Shown here: piece after piece, positions 1-5,424 of the stretch
Layout: each line of letters starts with the position of its first letter
How positions within the stretch are numbered: the stretch's first letter is position 1
Source: Chloroflexota bacterium
Lineage (GTDB): Bacteria > Chloroflexota > Chloroflexia > Thermomicrobiales > UBA6265
Direction: 5' to 3'
DNA length: 5,426 nt
Assembly (NCBI GenBank): GCA_019348515.1
Contig: JAHWJF010000287.1
Location: forward strand, 1-5,426
Translations under genes and position numbers: made by a program
The notes under the pieces: model-generated
Told to the model about the DNA's origin: nothing
The model's database searches: none
Seen by the model: only the letters and a program-made list of their open reading frames with translations

Positions 1-442
1 CGGTCACCGTTCGCTCGTAGGGGTGGATGCGCCAGATTTCCAGATCGCCGCGCTGCTGGTAGACCGTCACTTTGGCATCGACGTCGTAGTCTCCTGTCGA
101 GGGGGACCAGACTTCGACCACCAGGGGCAGAGGATCGGAAAAGATCGCGAGTATGGGACGGTCCCGAATCTCCGCACTGTACGTGGTCGGAACAACCATC
201 AGGTCCGGCACGAAGACCGTGGCCGAGGGTCGCCGAACGCGAAGCTCGGAAACGACCTCGTACGCATCACGATCGAGTTGCGAAAGCAGGAAATGCCCTA
301 AGAGCATGGGAATCTGCCCGTGTCGGAAGGTCACCCGTGGCTTCTCCACCAACCGCCCATCGTGCAGCTCCCAGCTCCCGTCCACACCAGACAGCACAAC
401 CTGCTGGTATTGCTCCTCGCTGATTCGCTGTTCGACGGCCAT
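1..442 (-). CDS. Uma2-family (DUF820) putative endonuclease, 3' end cut by the window edge
   Basis: The open frame runs leftward from an ATG at 442-440 and leaves the window without a stop after 147 codons, so about 40 C-terminal residues of a typical ~190-aa Uma2 protein are missing. The product fits the family along its length: an N-terminal strand pair with WELHDGRLVE at 24-33, a conserved His-Gly-Gln at 41-43, VPDL at 78-81, EVWSPST at 110-116, Lys124, then a Tyr-x3-Gly-x2-Glu-x-Trp pattern at 128-137. Asp80, Glu110 and Lys124 match the PD-(D/E)xK nuclease-like core of the family. The start is supported by GGAGG at 452-448, five bases upstream. Family members are abundant in Cyanobacteria and Chloroflexi, but their cellular role is poorly established, and nuclease activity is inferred from the fold. 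A degenerate 7-bp repeat array begins just upstream of the ribosome binding site and would lie in the mRNA leader. Confidence 0.88.
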   Translation of the reverse strand, partial: MAVEQRISEEQYQQVVLSGVDGSWELHDGRLVEKPRVTFRHGQIPMLLGHFLLSQLDRDAYEVVSELRVRRPSATVFVPDLMVVPTTYSAEIRDRPILAIFSDPLPLVVEVWSPSTGDYDVDAKVTVYQQRGDLEIWRIHPYERTVT

Positions 443-447
443 CCGCG

Positions 448-452
448 CCTCC
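448..452 (-). promoter_or_regulatory. Ribosome binding site of the Uma2-family gene
   Basis: GGAGG on the minus strand lies five bases before the ATG at 442-440. It fixes the start of the partial Uma2 gene, because no other in-frame start nearby has such a site. Confidence 0.75.
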
Positions 453-456
453 AAGG

Positions 457-505
457 GCTCTTGGCTATCGGCTGCTGGGTATCGGCTGCTGGCTCCGGGC
501 TCATG
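457..505. repeat. Degenerate heptamer array, left arm (consensus GCTnnnG)
   Basis: Seven consecutive 7-bp units fill this stretch. Six begin GCT, one begins GGT, and all end in G. Units 464-470 and 478-484 are GCTATCG and GGTATCG, and units 471-477 and 485-491 are both GCTGCTG. As a result a 13-base word at 466-478 recurs exactly at 480-492. The array is in inverted orientation to the one at 561-602: TTGGCTATCGGCT at 461-473 is the exact reverse complement of 572-584. It lies upstream of the Uma2 ribosome binding site, so it would be in that gene's leader RNA if transcription starts near 532. Confidence 0.8.
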
Positions 506-538
506 GTCGGTGGCTACCACATATTCCCGCGCCACTCC

Positions 539-544
539 AGTCTA
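539..544 (-). promoter_or_regulatory. Possible -10 box for the Uma2-family gene
   Basis: TAGACT read on the minus strand is the same hexamer as the proposed -10 box of cdaA in this window, and a TG stands directly before it. No convincing -35 box is present. Initiation near base 532 would give a leader of about 90 nt that carries the left heptamer array. This is a weak call. Confidence 0.25.
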
Positions 545-560
545 CAGCGCCCCAACTGGC

Positions 561-602
561 CAACAGCCGGTAGCCGATAGCCAACGACCGATAGCCGATA
601 GC
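561..602. repeat. Degenerate heptamer array, right arm (consensus GCTATCG on the minus strand)
   Basis: Six 7-bp units in phase are read from 602 down to 561 on the minus strand. Three are exactly GCTATCG, and the others (GTCGTTG, GCTACCG, GCTGTTG) are close variants. On the plus strand this appears as CCGATAGCC at 574-582, 588-596 and 595-603. The array faces the one at 457-505 across about 55 bp, and the longest exact inverted match between them is 13 bp. Its right end lies just upstream of the proposed tRNA-Pro promoter. Confidence 0.82.
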
Positions 603-613
603 CCGTTGCGTCG

Positions 614-622
614 TGCTACACT
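614..622 (+). promoter_or_regulatory. Extended -10 promoter element for tRNA-Pro
   Basis: TGCTACACT fits the extended -10 form TGn followed by a TATAAT-like hexamer (4 of 6 matches). It would start transcription near 629, four or five bases before the mature tRNA. No clear -35 hexamer lies 17 bases upstream, where the heptamer array is instead. The same extended form occurs upstream of cdaA and of the transporter gene in this window. Confidence 0.45.
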
Positions 623-633
623 GACGCACTAGT

Positions 634-709
<76 letters not shown>

Positions 710-800
710 CTTTCCCCTCGGCAGGCCCGTGCAACGCGTGGCCGATGTGTTGTGATTTCCGGTTTTCACGGCGGTGGATGGGCCGTCGTGCGATACCTGT

Positions 801-823
801 GGCCGCGCGGCGACCGCGCGGCC
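801..823 (+). promoter_or_regulatory. Perfect 10-bp hairpin in the leader of the ANTAR regulator gene
   Basis: GGCCGCGCGG at 801-810 and CCGCGCGGCC at 814-823 are exact reverse complements separated by CGA. All ten pairs are G-C, so the RNA hairpin would be very stable. It ends ten bases before the GAGG ribosome binding site at 833-836. No run of T follows, so it is not a standard intrinsic terminator. It could affect translation or mRNA stability, or be a DNA palindrome bound by a protein. Its 3-nt loop does not fit the six-base loops known for ANTAR target RNAs. Confidence 0.6.
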
Positions 824-832
824 TGAGATGTT

Positions 833-836
833 GAGG
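833..836 (+). promoter_or_regulatory. Ribosome binding site that sets the start of the ANTAR regulator
   Basis: GAGG lies nine bases before the ATG at 846. Longer readings of the frame, from ATG 774 or ATG 828, have no such site and would run translation through the leader hairpin, so ATG 846 is preferred. Confidence 0.6.
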
Positions 837-845
837 ACCCCGCCC

Positions 846-1478
846 ATGAGCGAGTCCCCAGGCGCCACCCGCGCGTGGCGTGTGCTGATTGCCGATGACG
901 AGTCGTTGATCCGGCTCGATCTGCGCGAGATGCTGACCGAGCTCGGCTACGACGTGATCGGCGAGGCCGCTGATGGTCGCGTGGCGCTCGAGCTCTCACG
1001 CAAGCTGCAACCCGACATCGTCATTATGGACATCAAGATGCCGGAGCTGGACGGCATCGCCGTCGCCGAGGAGCTGACGCGGGAGAAGATCGCGCCCGTG
1101 GTCCTGCTCACCGCCTACTCGGACCAGCCCCTGGTCGAGCGCGCGCGGGAGGCGGGAGTGGTCGGCTACGTGGTCAAGCCCTTCCGTCAGGCAGAGCTGC
1201 TGCCGGTCATCGAGCTCTCCGTGGCGCGTTTCGACGAGTTCCGCGCCCTGGAGCGCGAGGTCGGTGACCTCCGCGAGGCGTTGGAGACCCGCAAGGTCGT
1301 CGAGCGCGCGAAGGGTGTCCTCATGGAGACCCTTGGTCTGCGCGAGGCCGATGCCTTTCACCGCATTCGTAAGACGAGCATGGATACCCGCAAGTCGATG
1401 CGCGAGGTCGCCGAGGCCGTGCTCCTCGCCCATGAGATGGAGCGCTCCACCGAGGGTGATAGGGTGATGGGGTCATAG
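846..1478 (+). CDS. pdtaR: ANTAR-domain response regulator, PdtaR-like
   Basis: The 210-aa product has a receiver domain at about 11-125 and a C-terminal ANTAR RNA-binding domain at about 140-193. The receiver keeps all key residues: acidic pair Asp17-Asp18, phosphoacceptor Asp62 in VIMDIKMP, Thr89, and Lys111 in VKPF. A helix (about 126-148) leads into ANTAR, which contains TRKVVERAKGVLM (148-160) and the DAF and MREVAEAVL segments of the three-helix bundle. Length and order match the PdtaR (Rv1626) type of regulator. In that family phosphorylation by the kinase PdtaS, usually encoded elsewhere, enables binding to paired hairpins in nascent RNA to prevent termination. No kinase gene is in this window. 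The last seven residues (204-210) and the stop are encoded by an 8-bp repeat array, so the C-terminal tail is probably not part of the conserved fold. The gene converges on cdaR. Confidence 0.93.
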   Translation: MSESPGATRAWRVLIADDESLIRLDLREMLTELGYDVIGEAADGRVALELSRKLQPDIVIMDIKMPELDGIAVAEELTREKIAPVVLLTAYSDQPLVERAREAGVVGYVVKPFRQAELLPVIELSVARFDEFRALEREVGDLREALETRKVVERAKGVLMETLGLREADAFHRIRKTSMDTRKSMREVAEAVLLAHEMERSTEGDRVMGS

Positions 1479-1485
1479 GGTGATA
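1454..1485. repeat. Degenerate octamer array, left arm (consensus GGGTGATA)
   Basis: Four 8-bp units follow one another in exact phase: GGGTGATA (1454), GGGTGATG (1462), GGGTCATA (1470) and GGGTGATA (1478). The first three overlap the 3' end of the ANTAR regulator gene and supply its stop codon TAG (1476-1478). The array is inverted with respect to 1565-1604: 1461-1475 is the exact 15-base reverse complement of 1591-1605, and 1478-1488 that of 1570-1580. Confidence 0.85.
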
Positions 1486-1488
1486 GGG

Positions 1489-1562
1489 GGTGCCCCTTTG
1501 CCCTTGATTCGTATCTTCCCTCAATTCTGGTAACATCCCGGGGAGGGCCCAGGCGGTGCCCC
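1489..1562. repeat. Segment between the octamer arrays, bounded by direct copies of GGTGCCCC
   Basis: GGTGCCCC occurs at 1489-1496 and again at 1555-1562, in the same orientation, at the inner edges of the two octamer arrays. The 58 bp between them are less GC-rich than their surroundings and hold a promoter-like TGGTAACAT (1528-1536). No gene is visible. The direct repeat could be chance, part of the repeat families, or a target duplication around a small insertion. Confidence 0.4.
1528..1536 (+). promoter_or_regulatory. Orphan extended -10 element between convergent genes
   Basis: TGGTAACAT fits TGn plus a TATAAT-like hexamer (4 of 6 matches), as do the promoter candidates at 614, 3908 and 3956. 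It points rightward into the 3' end of cdaR, where no plus-strand gene begins. A purine-rich GGGGAGGG follows at 1540-1547, but only a three-codon frame starts after it. It may drive a short or antisense RNA, or be a relic. This is a weak call. Confidence 0.25.
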
Positions 1563-1564
1563 AC

Positions 1565-1604
1565 TAACTCCCTATCACCCCAACACCCACTGACCCCATC
1601 ACCC
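1565..1604. repeat. Degenerate octamer array, right arm (consensus GGGTGATA on the minus strand)
   Basis: Five 8-bp units in phase are read from 1604 down to 1565 on the minus strand. They are GGGTGATG, GGGTCAGT, GGGTGTTG, GGGTGATA and GGGAGTTA. The array begins three bases after the stop codon of cdaR, so each of the two convergent mRNAs ends with the same repeat type read in the same sense. Paired with 1454-1485 it could form a long imperfect stem around a loop of roughly 80 bases and might serve as a two-way transcription end, although no T-run follows either arm. Confidence 0.85.
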
Positions 1605-1607
1605 TCG

Positions 1608-2903
1608 TCAACGCGCCGGCGTTGCCTCGGGTACGGTGCGCTGCAACGGTCGTGTCGTCGGCATCGGCGCGGCGGTCTCCGGCTCAAGGGTGACCACGAC
1701 CACTTCAGGATCGGTGCGCAGCCACTGCACCTCTGGCGGGACCGTCACGCTGGGGCGAATCTGATGCCGCCCGGCGCCGAGCCCCACGACGGATACCGAG
1801 ACCGAGATTTCCTCGCCGCTGAGGTTCGCCAAGGTCTCCTCCGAGGCAAAGACGACAACTCCGAGCCGATCGGGCTCGACCGTGGCTGTGAACCCCTCCC
1901 GCACGTTGCTGACGTGGACCGGAAGATCGCTGAGGAGCTGCGTCACCCCGCGCGGGCGAATCTGAACGACGGCCACGACGGAACCGTCCGCGGGGTTGAC
2001 GACCCGCACATCCGGCGGTAGGTCCTCCAGGCCGACGCGGGTGCTGACGGTGTCGGTGGCGCCGTCGATGTTGACCGGCGTCGTGACGACCGAGAGGATG
2101 TTAGCCAGAACCTCGTCCGGACCTTCAAGCAGCACGGTCGAGGGGTTGGCGACGCTGCCGACGCTCTCGTATCCCTGGGCTGGGTTCCCTGCCGTTTGCA
2201 CCAGCACTGGCACCGACCGCCCGCGCTGTTCAACTTCGACCGTCGTCGTTACCCGCGAGGGCAGGACCGACACCTCGGGGATCGGCTGTCCGGCGCCGTC
2301 GAGGGCCGTTGGCACGAAATCGGCGGCGAAGTCGTCGGTCCGGTCGCCGATGTCCACCGGGAGCACCACTCGATCCACGTTGTCCACTAACCGCTTCGGT
2401 CCGCTCACCGTCACCTCCGAGACCTCGGGCACGATCTCACCGATGCGGCGTGTCGGGTCCTCGATCTGGGCGGGGGCGACGTCGAGGTGCATGGTGCGAG
2501 ACGTCGTCTCGTCAACCACGAGCGGGACCCGCGCCGGCCTGACGGAGGCGACGCGGGCGGCGGCCGGCAGCTCGACCTCGACCGCGGCCTGGTAGTTGCC
2601 AGGGCCGGTCACCTCGCTGAGATCGAGCGAGGGCCTTAGTCCGGCACGCGAGACCTGATCGACCACCGAGCGCGGCCCGATGACCTCGAGCGTGACGGGC
2701 GGAAGCTCGCCGGCGATCTGCAGCGGCTCCGGCAAGACCGGGGCTTGCAATGTCAGATCGGCGTAGACGCGTGTCTCCGGCGGGTCGCGTTGCGTCGTCA
2801 CCCAGGCCCACAGCAGAAACGCTAGCGCCAGCGACGCCACGGCGCGGAAGACCGCGTCGCTCGAGGGACCCGTCACGCGGTAGCCCGCTGGTAGAAAGCG
2901 CAT
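1608..2903 (-). CDS. cdaR: YbbR-repeat protein CdaR, regulator of diadenylate cyclase CdaA
   Basis: The 431-aa product has a short cytoplasmic N-terminus, one membrane segment at about 17-37, and a long extracytoplasmic part made of four YbbR-like repeats. Each repeat shows the beta-rich core ending in a Gly-Pro-type turn: VTLEVIGP at 70-77, VTVSGP at 164-169, TVLLEGP at 256-262, and a diverged LGVVVFASEE at 347-356. The C-terminal tail from about 410 is rich in Pro and Thr. Membrane-bound CdaR proteins interact with CdaA and modulate c-di-AMP synthesis; activation or inhibition has been reported depending on species. The ATG at 2903-2901 lies six bases after the cdaA stop, with only a weak AGG ribosome binding site overlapping that stop, so translation is probably coupled. 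A small hairpin (1609-1624) straddles its stop codon. Number of repeats and position after cdaA match the family well. Confidence 0.9.
   Translation of the reverse strand: MRFLPAGYRVTGPSSDAVFRAVASLALAFLLWAWVTTQRDPPETRVYADLTLQAPVLPEPLQIAGELPPVTLEVIGPRSVVDQVSRAGLRPSLDLSEVTGPGNYQAAVEVELPAAARVASVRPARVPLVVDETTSRTMHLDVAPAQIEDPTRRIGEIVPEVSEVTVSGPKRLVDNVDRVVLPVDIGDRTDDFAADFVPTALDGAGQPIPEVSVLPSRVTTTVEVEQRGRSVPVLVQTAGNPAQGYESVGSVANPSTVLLEGPDEVLANILSVVTTPVNIDGATDTVSTRVGLEDLPPDVRVVNPADGSVVAVVQIRPRGVTQLLSDLPVHVSNVREGFTATVEPDRLGVVVFASEETLANLSGEEISVSVSVVGLGAGRHQIRPSVTVPPEVQWLRTDPEVVVVTLEPETAAPMPTTRPLQRTVPEATPAR
1609..1624 (-). terminator. Small hairpin at the cdaR stop codon, possible weak transcription end
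   Basis: CAACGC (1609-1614) and GCGTTG (1619-1624) form a six-pair stem with loop GCCG that overlaps the last codons and stop of cdaR. No U-run follows, so intrinsic termination is doubtful. The octamer array begins directly downstream. Confidence 0.2.
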
Positions 2904-2909
2904 CCCGGC

Positions 2910-3845
2910 CTAGGCGCTGCGGGAGGGCTTCGCGTCAGCCCCTTTGGGTGTCTTGGCAGGCCCGTTGACGGAGGCCGAGCCGTTGCTGGGCATCGCGTTC
3001 CGCGCCGACAGCCGGATTCGCTCACCAACGCCAATCAAGACGCTTCCTCGCTCGCGGTCCAGGTCATCCAGCTTCAGCATGCCGCGCAACTCTTCGTCCA
3101 GCCGCTCGGCATCGAGGTTGCGGATGAGACGGCCGTTCTCGGCAACCGAGATCTGCCCCGTCTCCTCGGAGACGACCACGGCGATGGCGTCCGACTGCTC
3201 GGTGATGCCGAGCGCGGCGCGATGCCGGGTCCCCAGTTGGGAGGCGGCGGCGGTGTTGTCCGAGAGGGGCAGGACCACGCTGGCGGCGACGATGCGCCCG
3301 TCGCGCACGACCGCCGCGCCGTCGTGCAAGGGAGAGTTGGGATAGAAGAGGTTGATCAGGAGTTGACGCGTCAACAGTCCGTCGATCGGCACACCCCGCT
3401 CGACATAATTCTGAAGTCCTGTTTCCCGCTCCAGGACGATCAACGCGCCATAGCGGTGACGCGCCAGCTGCGTCGCCGCTTTCACCAGCTCGTCGACGGT
3501 CCGGCCGGCGGTCTCGTCCGTGCGGGGGAGAAGCTGGGGAATCAACGAGCGGGTCTGCCCCAATTGCTCGAGCGCGCGCCGGATCTCCGGCTGAAAGATC
3601 ACCGGCAGGGAGATCAACAGCACCGGCCAGGTCTGCCCCAGCACCCAGTTCAGCGCGGTGAGTTGGAAGGTGGTGCCGACGAGGAAGACGACGGCGAGGA
3701 GGGTGACGATGCCCCGGATCAACTGCGTGGCGCGCGTTCCCTGGGCTACCCACAACAGCCAGTAGATGATGAGCGCCACCACCAGGATGTCGAAGACATT
3801 CCGGGGATTGCTCAGTTGTGAAAGAAGCCAGCCAGGATCGGGCAT
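2910..3845 (-). CDS. cdaA: Diadenylate cyclase CdaA (DacA), membrane type
   Basis: The enzyme joins two ATP into cyclic di-AMP, a second messenger for potassium, osmotic and cell-wall homeostasis. The 311-aa product has the CdaA layout: three N-terminal membrane segments at about 17-35, 42-60 and 73-85, a linker helix, and a DAC domain at about 110-245. Both catalytic signatures are present: Asp-Gly-Ala in SPLHDGAAVV (DGA at 175-177) and Arg-His-Arg in GTRHRAALG (205-213). GALIVLE (133-139) and SEETG (226-230) also match. A low-complexity Ser/Pro/Lys tail follows after about 270. I chose ATG 3845-3843 over the adjacent TTG 3848-3846 because GGTGG at 3854-3850 is too close to the TTG. cdaR follows after 6 nt. 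glmM, the usual third gene in Firmicutes, is absent here because cdaR is followed by a convergent gene. Confidence 0.95.
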   Translation of the reverse strand: MPDPGWLLSQLSNPRNVFDILVVALIIYWLLWVAQGTRATQLIRGIVTLLAVVFLVGTTFQLTALNWVLGQTWPVLLISLPVIFQPEIRRALEQLGQTRSLIPQLLPRTDETAGRTVDELVKAATQLARHRYGALIVLERETGLQNYVERGVPIDGLLTRQLLINLFYPNSPLHDGAAVVRDGRIVAASVVLPLSDNTAAASQLGTRHRAALGITEQSDAIAVVVSEETGQISVAENGRLIRNLDAERLDEELRGMLKLDDLDRERGSVLIGVGERIRLSARNAMPSNGSASVNGPAKTPKGADAKPSRSA

Positions 3846-3899
3846 CAAGCCACCGTTGTTTGGGTGCGAGTTCGGGGAAGGGCGCGCGACGTGAAGGGA

Positions 3900-3908
3900 A
3901 GTCTAGCA
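3900..3908 (-). promoter_or_regulatory. Extended -10 promoter element for the cdaA-cdaR operon
   Basis: On the minus strand this reads TGCTAGACT, which is TGn followed by a TATAAT-like hexamer (4 of 6 matches). Transcription from about 3893 would give a leader of about 48 nt before the cdaA ATG. No good -35 box lies 17 bases upstream, consistent with an extended -10 promoter. The -10 element of the divergent transporter gene lies about 50 bp away. Confidence 0.45.
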
Positions 3909-3955
3909 CCGGGCGGCAGAGGCGGCTCCGCCGGGGCTGAACGGCGGCGGTGGCG

Positions 3956-3964
3956 TGGTATCGT
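3956..3964 (+). promoter_or_regulatory. Extended -10 promoter element for the MFS transporter gene
   Basis: TGGTATCGT fits TGn plus a TATAAT-like hexamer (4 of 6 matches). Initiation near 3971 gives a leader of about 38 nt before GTG 4009. The element coincides with the alternative upstream GTG at 3955, which argues against that codon as the translation start. Confidence 0.4.
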
Positions 3965-3996
3965 CCATTGAGGGTCGTTGGAGCAACCGCGCCCCA

Positions 3997-4002
3997 GAGG
4001 GG
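3997..4002 (+). promoter_or_regulatory. Ribosome binding site deciding the transporter start
   Basis: GAGGGG lies six bases before GTG 4009, within a longer purine run that continues as GAGGGG to 4007. The upstream GTG at 3955 has only a GGTGG-like sequence nearly touching it, so 4009 is favoured. Confidence 0.55.
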
Positions 4003-4008
4003 AGGGGC

Positions 4009-5424
4009 GTGGACGCTACGGCGCACGCAATTGCCGACCAGCGAGAGACCGTGGTGGAGACCGACGAGAACCCATTCGGTCCCCGCCGGATCGGTCTCAC
4101 CATCGGTCTCCTCCTCACCGTCTCCTTTGTCGCCTTCGAGACCCTCGCCGTGGCGACCGTCCTGCCCGCGGTCGTCGCCGATCTGGGCGGCCTCAATCTC
4201 TATGGCTGGACCTTCTCCGCGTTCCTGCTCACCCAGCTCGTCGGCATCGTCATCTCCGGGCTCCTGGCCGATGAGCGCGGCCCCATCTGGCCGTTCGCGC
4301 TCGGCATCGTGCTCTTTTCGGTTGGGCTGCTGGTCGGTGGTTTCGCTCCCTCGATGCCGGCGCTGATCGCCGGCCGCGCGCTGCAAGGGCTCGGCGGCGG
4401 CGCCATCTCCTCCATCGCCTACGTCGCCATCGGGCGAGGCTATCCGGAAGGAGCCAAACCGCGCATGCTGGCGCTGACCTCCACCGCCTGGGTCGTGCCG
4501 GGGCTGGTCGGACCGGGAATCGCCGGCGTCATGGCCGAGGCGTTCGGCTGGCGGTCCGTCTTTCTCGTGCTCGCGCCGTTGCCGGGGCTGGCGGCCCTGC
4601 TCGCCTTCCCGTCCCTGCGCCGCATGCCCGCCGGGATTCCATCCCCCCAGGCGCGGGCGCGCGTCGTCTACGCCGTTGTCCTCGCGGCGGGGTCGGGACT
4701 GATCCTCACCGGGATCGGCATTCCGACCCTGGCGATCGCCCTCGCCCTTACCGCGGCCGGGTTGGCCCTGGCGATCCCCGCGATGCGACGGCTCCTGCCG
4801 GCGGGAACGTTGCGCGCGGCGCCTGGTATGCCGGCGACAATCGCGACCATGGGTTTGCTCAATCTCGCGTTCTTCGGTGTCGATGCCTTCGTGCCCCTGG
4901 CCCTCGTCGACGTGCGCGGGACCTCCGTGGCCTTCGCCGGGCTCGCGCTCACCGCGGCGACCGTCACCTGGACGGCAGGGGCCTGGGTGCAAGCTCGCAC
5001 CGCGGCCCGCATCTCGCGGCGGCTGATGGTCCGCTTCGGACTGGCCTTCCTCGCCACATCGTTTGTCATCACGGCCGCGGTGCTCTTCCCCAGCACCCCG
5101 CTGCCGGTGGCGCTCGTTGGCTGGGGGGTGGCGGGCCTGGGCATGGGCCTGGCCTACACCACCCTCGGTCTCTCGATGCTGGAGCTGGCGGAGCCGGGGC
5201 AGGAGGGTGACGCTTCGGCGTCGCTCCAGCTCGCCAGTGTCCTCGGCGCAGGGCTCGGGGCAGGGGTCGGCGGCGCCCTCATTGCGCTCATCCACAATCA
5301 GGGTGAGACGCTCACCCGCGCCTTGCTGCTTCAGGACGGGTTGATGCTGGTCGTGATCGCTCTCGGGCTGGCGGCCGCCGGTGGACTCCCTGGCCGCCTG
5401 CGTCTGCCCGCCCGGGATTCGTAA
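4009..5424 (+). CDS. MFS efflux transporter, DHA2 (EmrB/QacA) type with 14 membrane segments
   Basis: From GTG 4009 the product is 471 aa. I count about 14 hydrophobic segments, the number typical of DHA2 drug:proton antiporters rather than the 12 of DHA1. Family motifs are visible: a membrane-embedded acidic residue Glu44 before VLP in segment 1, motif A GLLADERGP at 84-92 after segment 2, motif B with AGRALQGLGGGA at 121-132 in segment 4, and the antiporter motif C VPGLVGPGIAG at 163-173 in segment 5, followed by GWRSVF at 180-185. The N-terminal 25 residues are hydrophilic, as expected for the cytoplasmic end. Substrate cannot be read from sequence; multidrug or metabolite export driven by the proton gradient is the family expectation. 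The gene is divergent from cdaA, and no TetR or MarR regulator adjoins it in the window. Its TAA stop is two bases before the window end. Confidence 0.88.
   Translation: MDATAHAIADQRETVVETDENPFGPRRIGLTIGLLLTVSFVAFETLAVATVLPAVVADLGGLNLYGWTFSAFLLTQLVGIVISGLLADERGPIWPFALGIVLFSVGLLVGGFAPSMPALIAGRALQGLGGGAISSIAYVAIGRGYPEGAKPRMLALTSTAWVVPGLVGPGIAGVMAEAFGWRSVFLVLAPLPGLAALLAFPSLRRMPAGIPSPQARARVVYAVVLAAGSGLILTGIGIPTLAIALALTAAGLALAIPAMRRLLPAGTLRAAPGMPATIATMGLLNLAFFGVDAFVPLALVDVRGTSVAFAGLALTAATVTWTAGAWVQARTAARISRRLMVRFGLAFLATSFVITAAVLFPSTPLPVALVGWGVAGLGMGLAYTTLGLSMLELAEPGQEGDASASLQLASVLGAGLGAGVGGALIALIHNQGETLTRALLLQDGLMLVVIALGLAAAGGLPGRLRLPARDS

Noticed and set aside
457..602. The heptamer arrays as a CRISPR array
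   Set aside because: Units are only 7 bp and directly abut, with no unique spacers of 25-40 bp and no cas genes nearby.
774..845. A 24-codon N-terminal extension of the ANTAR regulator from ATG 774
   Set aside because: No ribosome binding site precedes ATG 774 or ATG 828, the extension would translate through the leader hairpin, and the conserved receiver domain begins after ATG 846, which has a GAGG site at good spacing.
1996..2595. A 199-codon plus-strand frame opposite cdaR
   Set aside because: The product is Ser/Thr/Arg-rich with no recognisable motif, and cdaR on the other strand shows four YbbR repeats. I treat it as a shadow frame.
3955..4008. An 18-codon N-terminal extension of the transporter from GTG 3955
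   Set aside because: That codon overlaps the promoter-like TGGTATCGT and lacks a good ribosome binding site, whereas GTG 4009 has a strong GAGGGG six bases upstream.
3064..5295. A 743-codon open frame on the minus strand, antisense to the transporter gene and overlapping cdaA in another frame
   Set aside because: Its product is a low-complexity mix of Gly, Arg, Glu, Asp and Pro with no domain, as expected for a shadow frame in very GC-rich DNA. Both overlapped genes have clear family motifs on their own frames.
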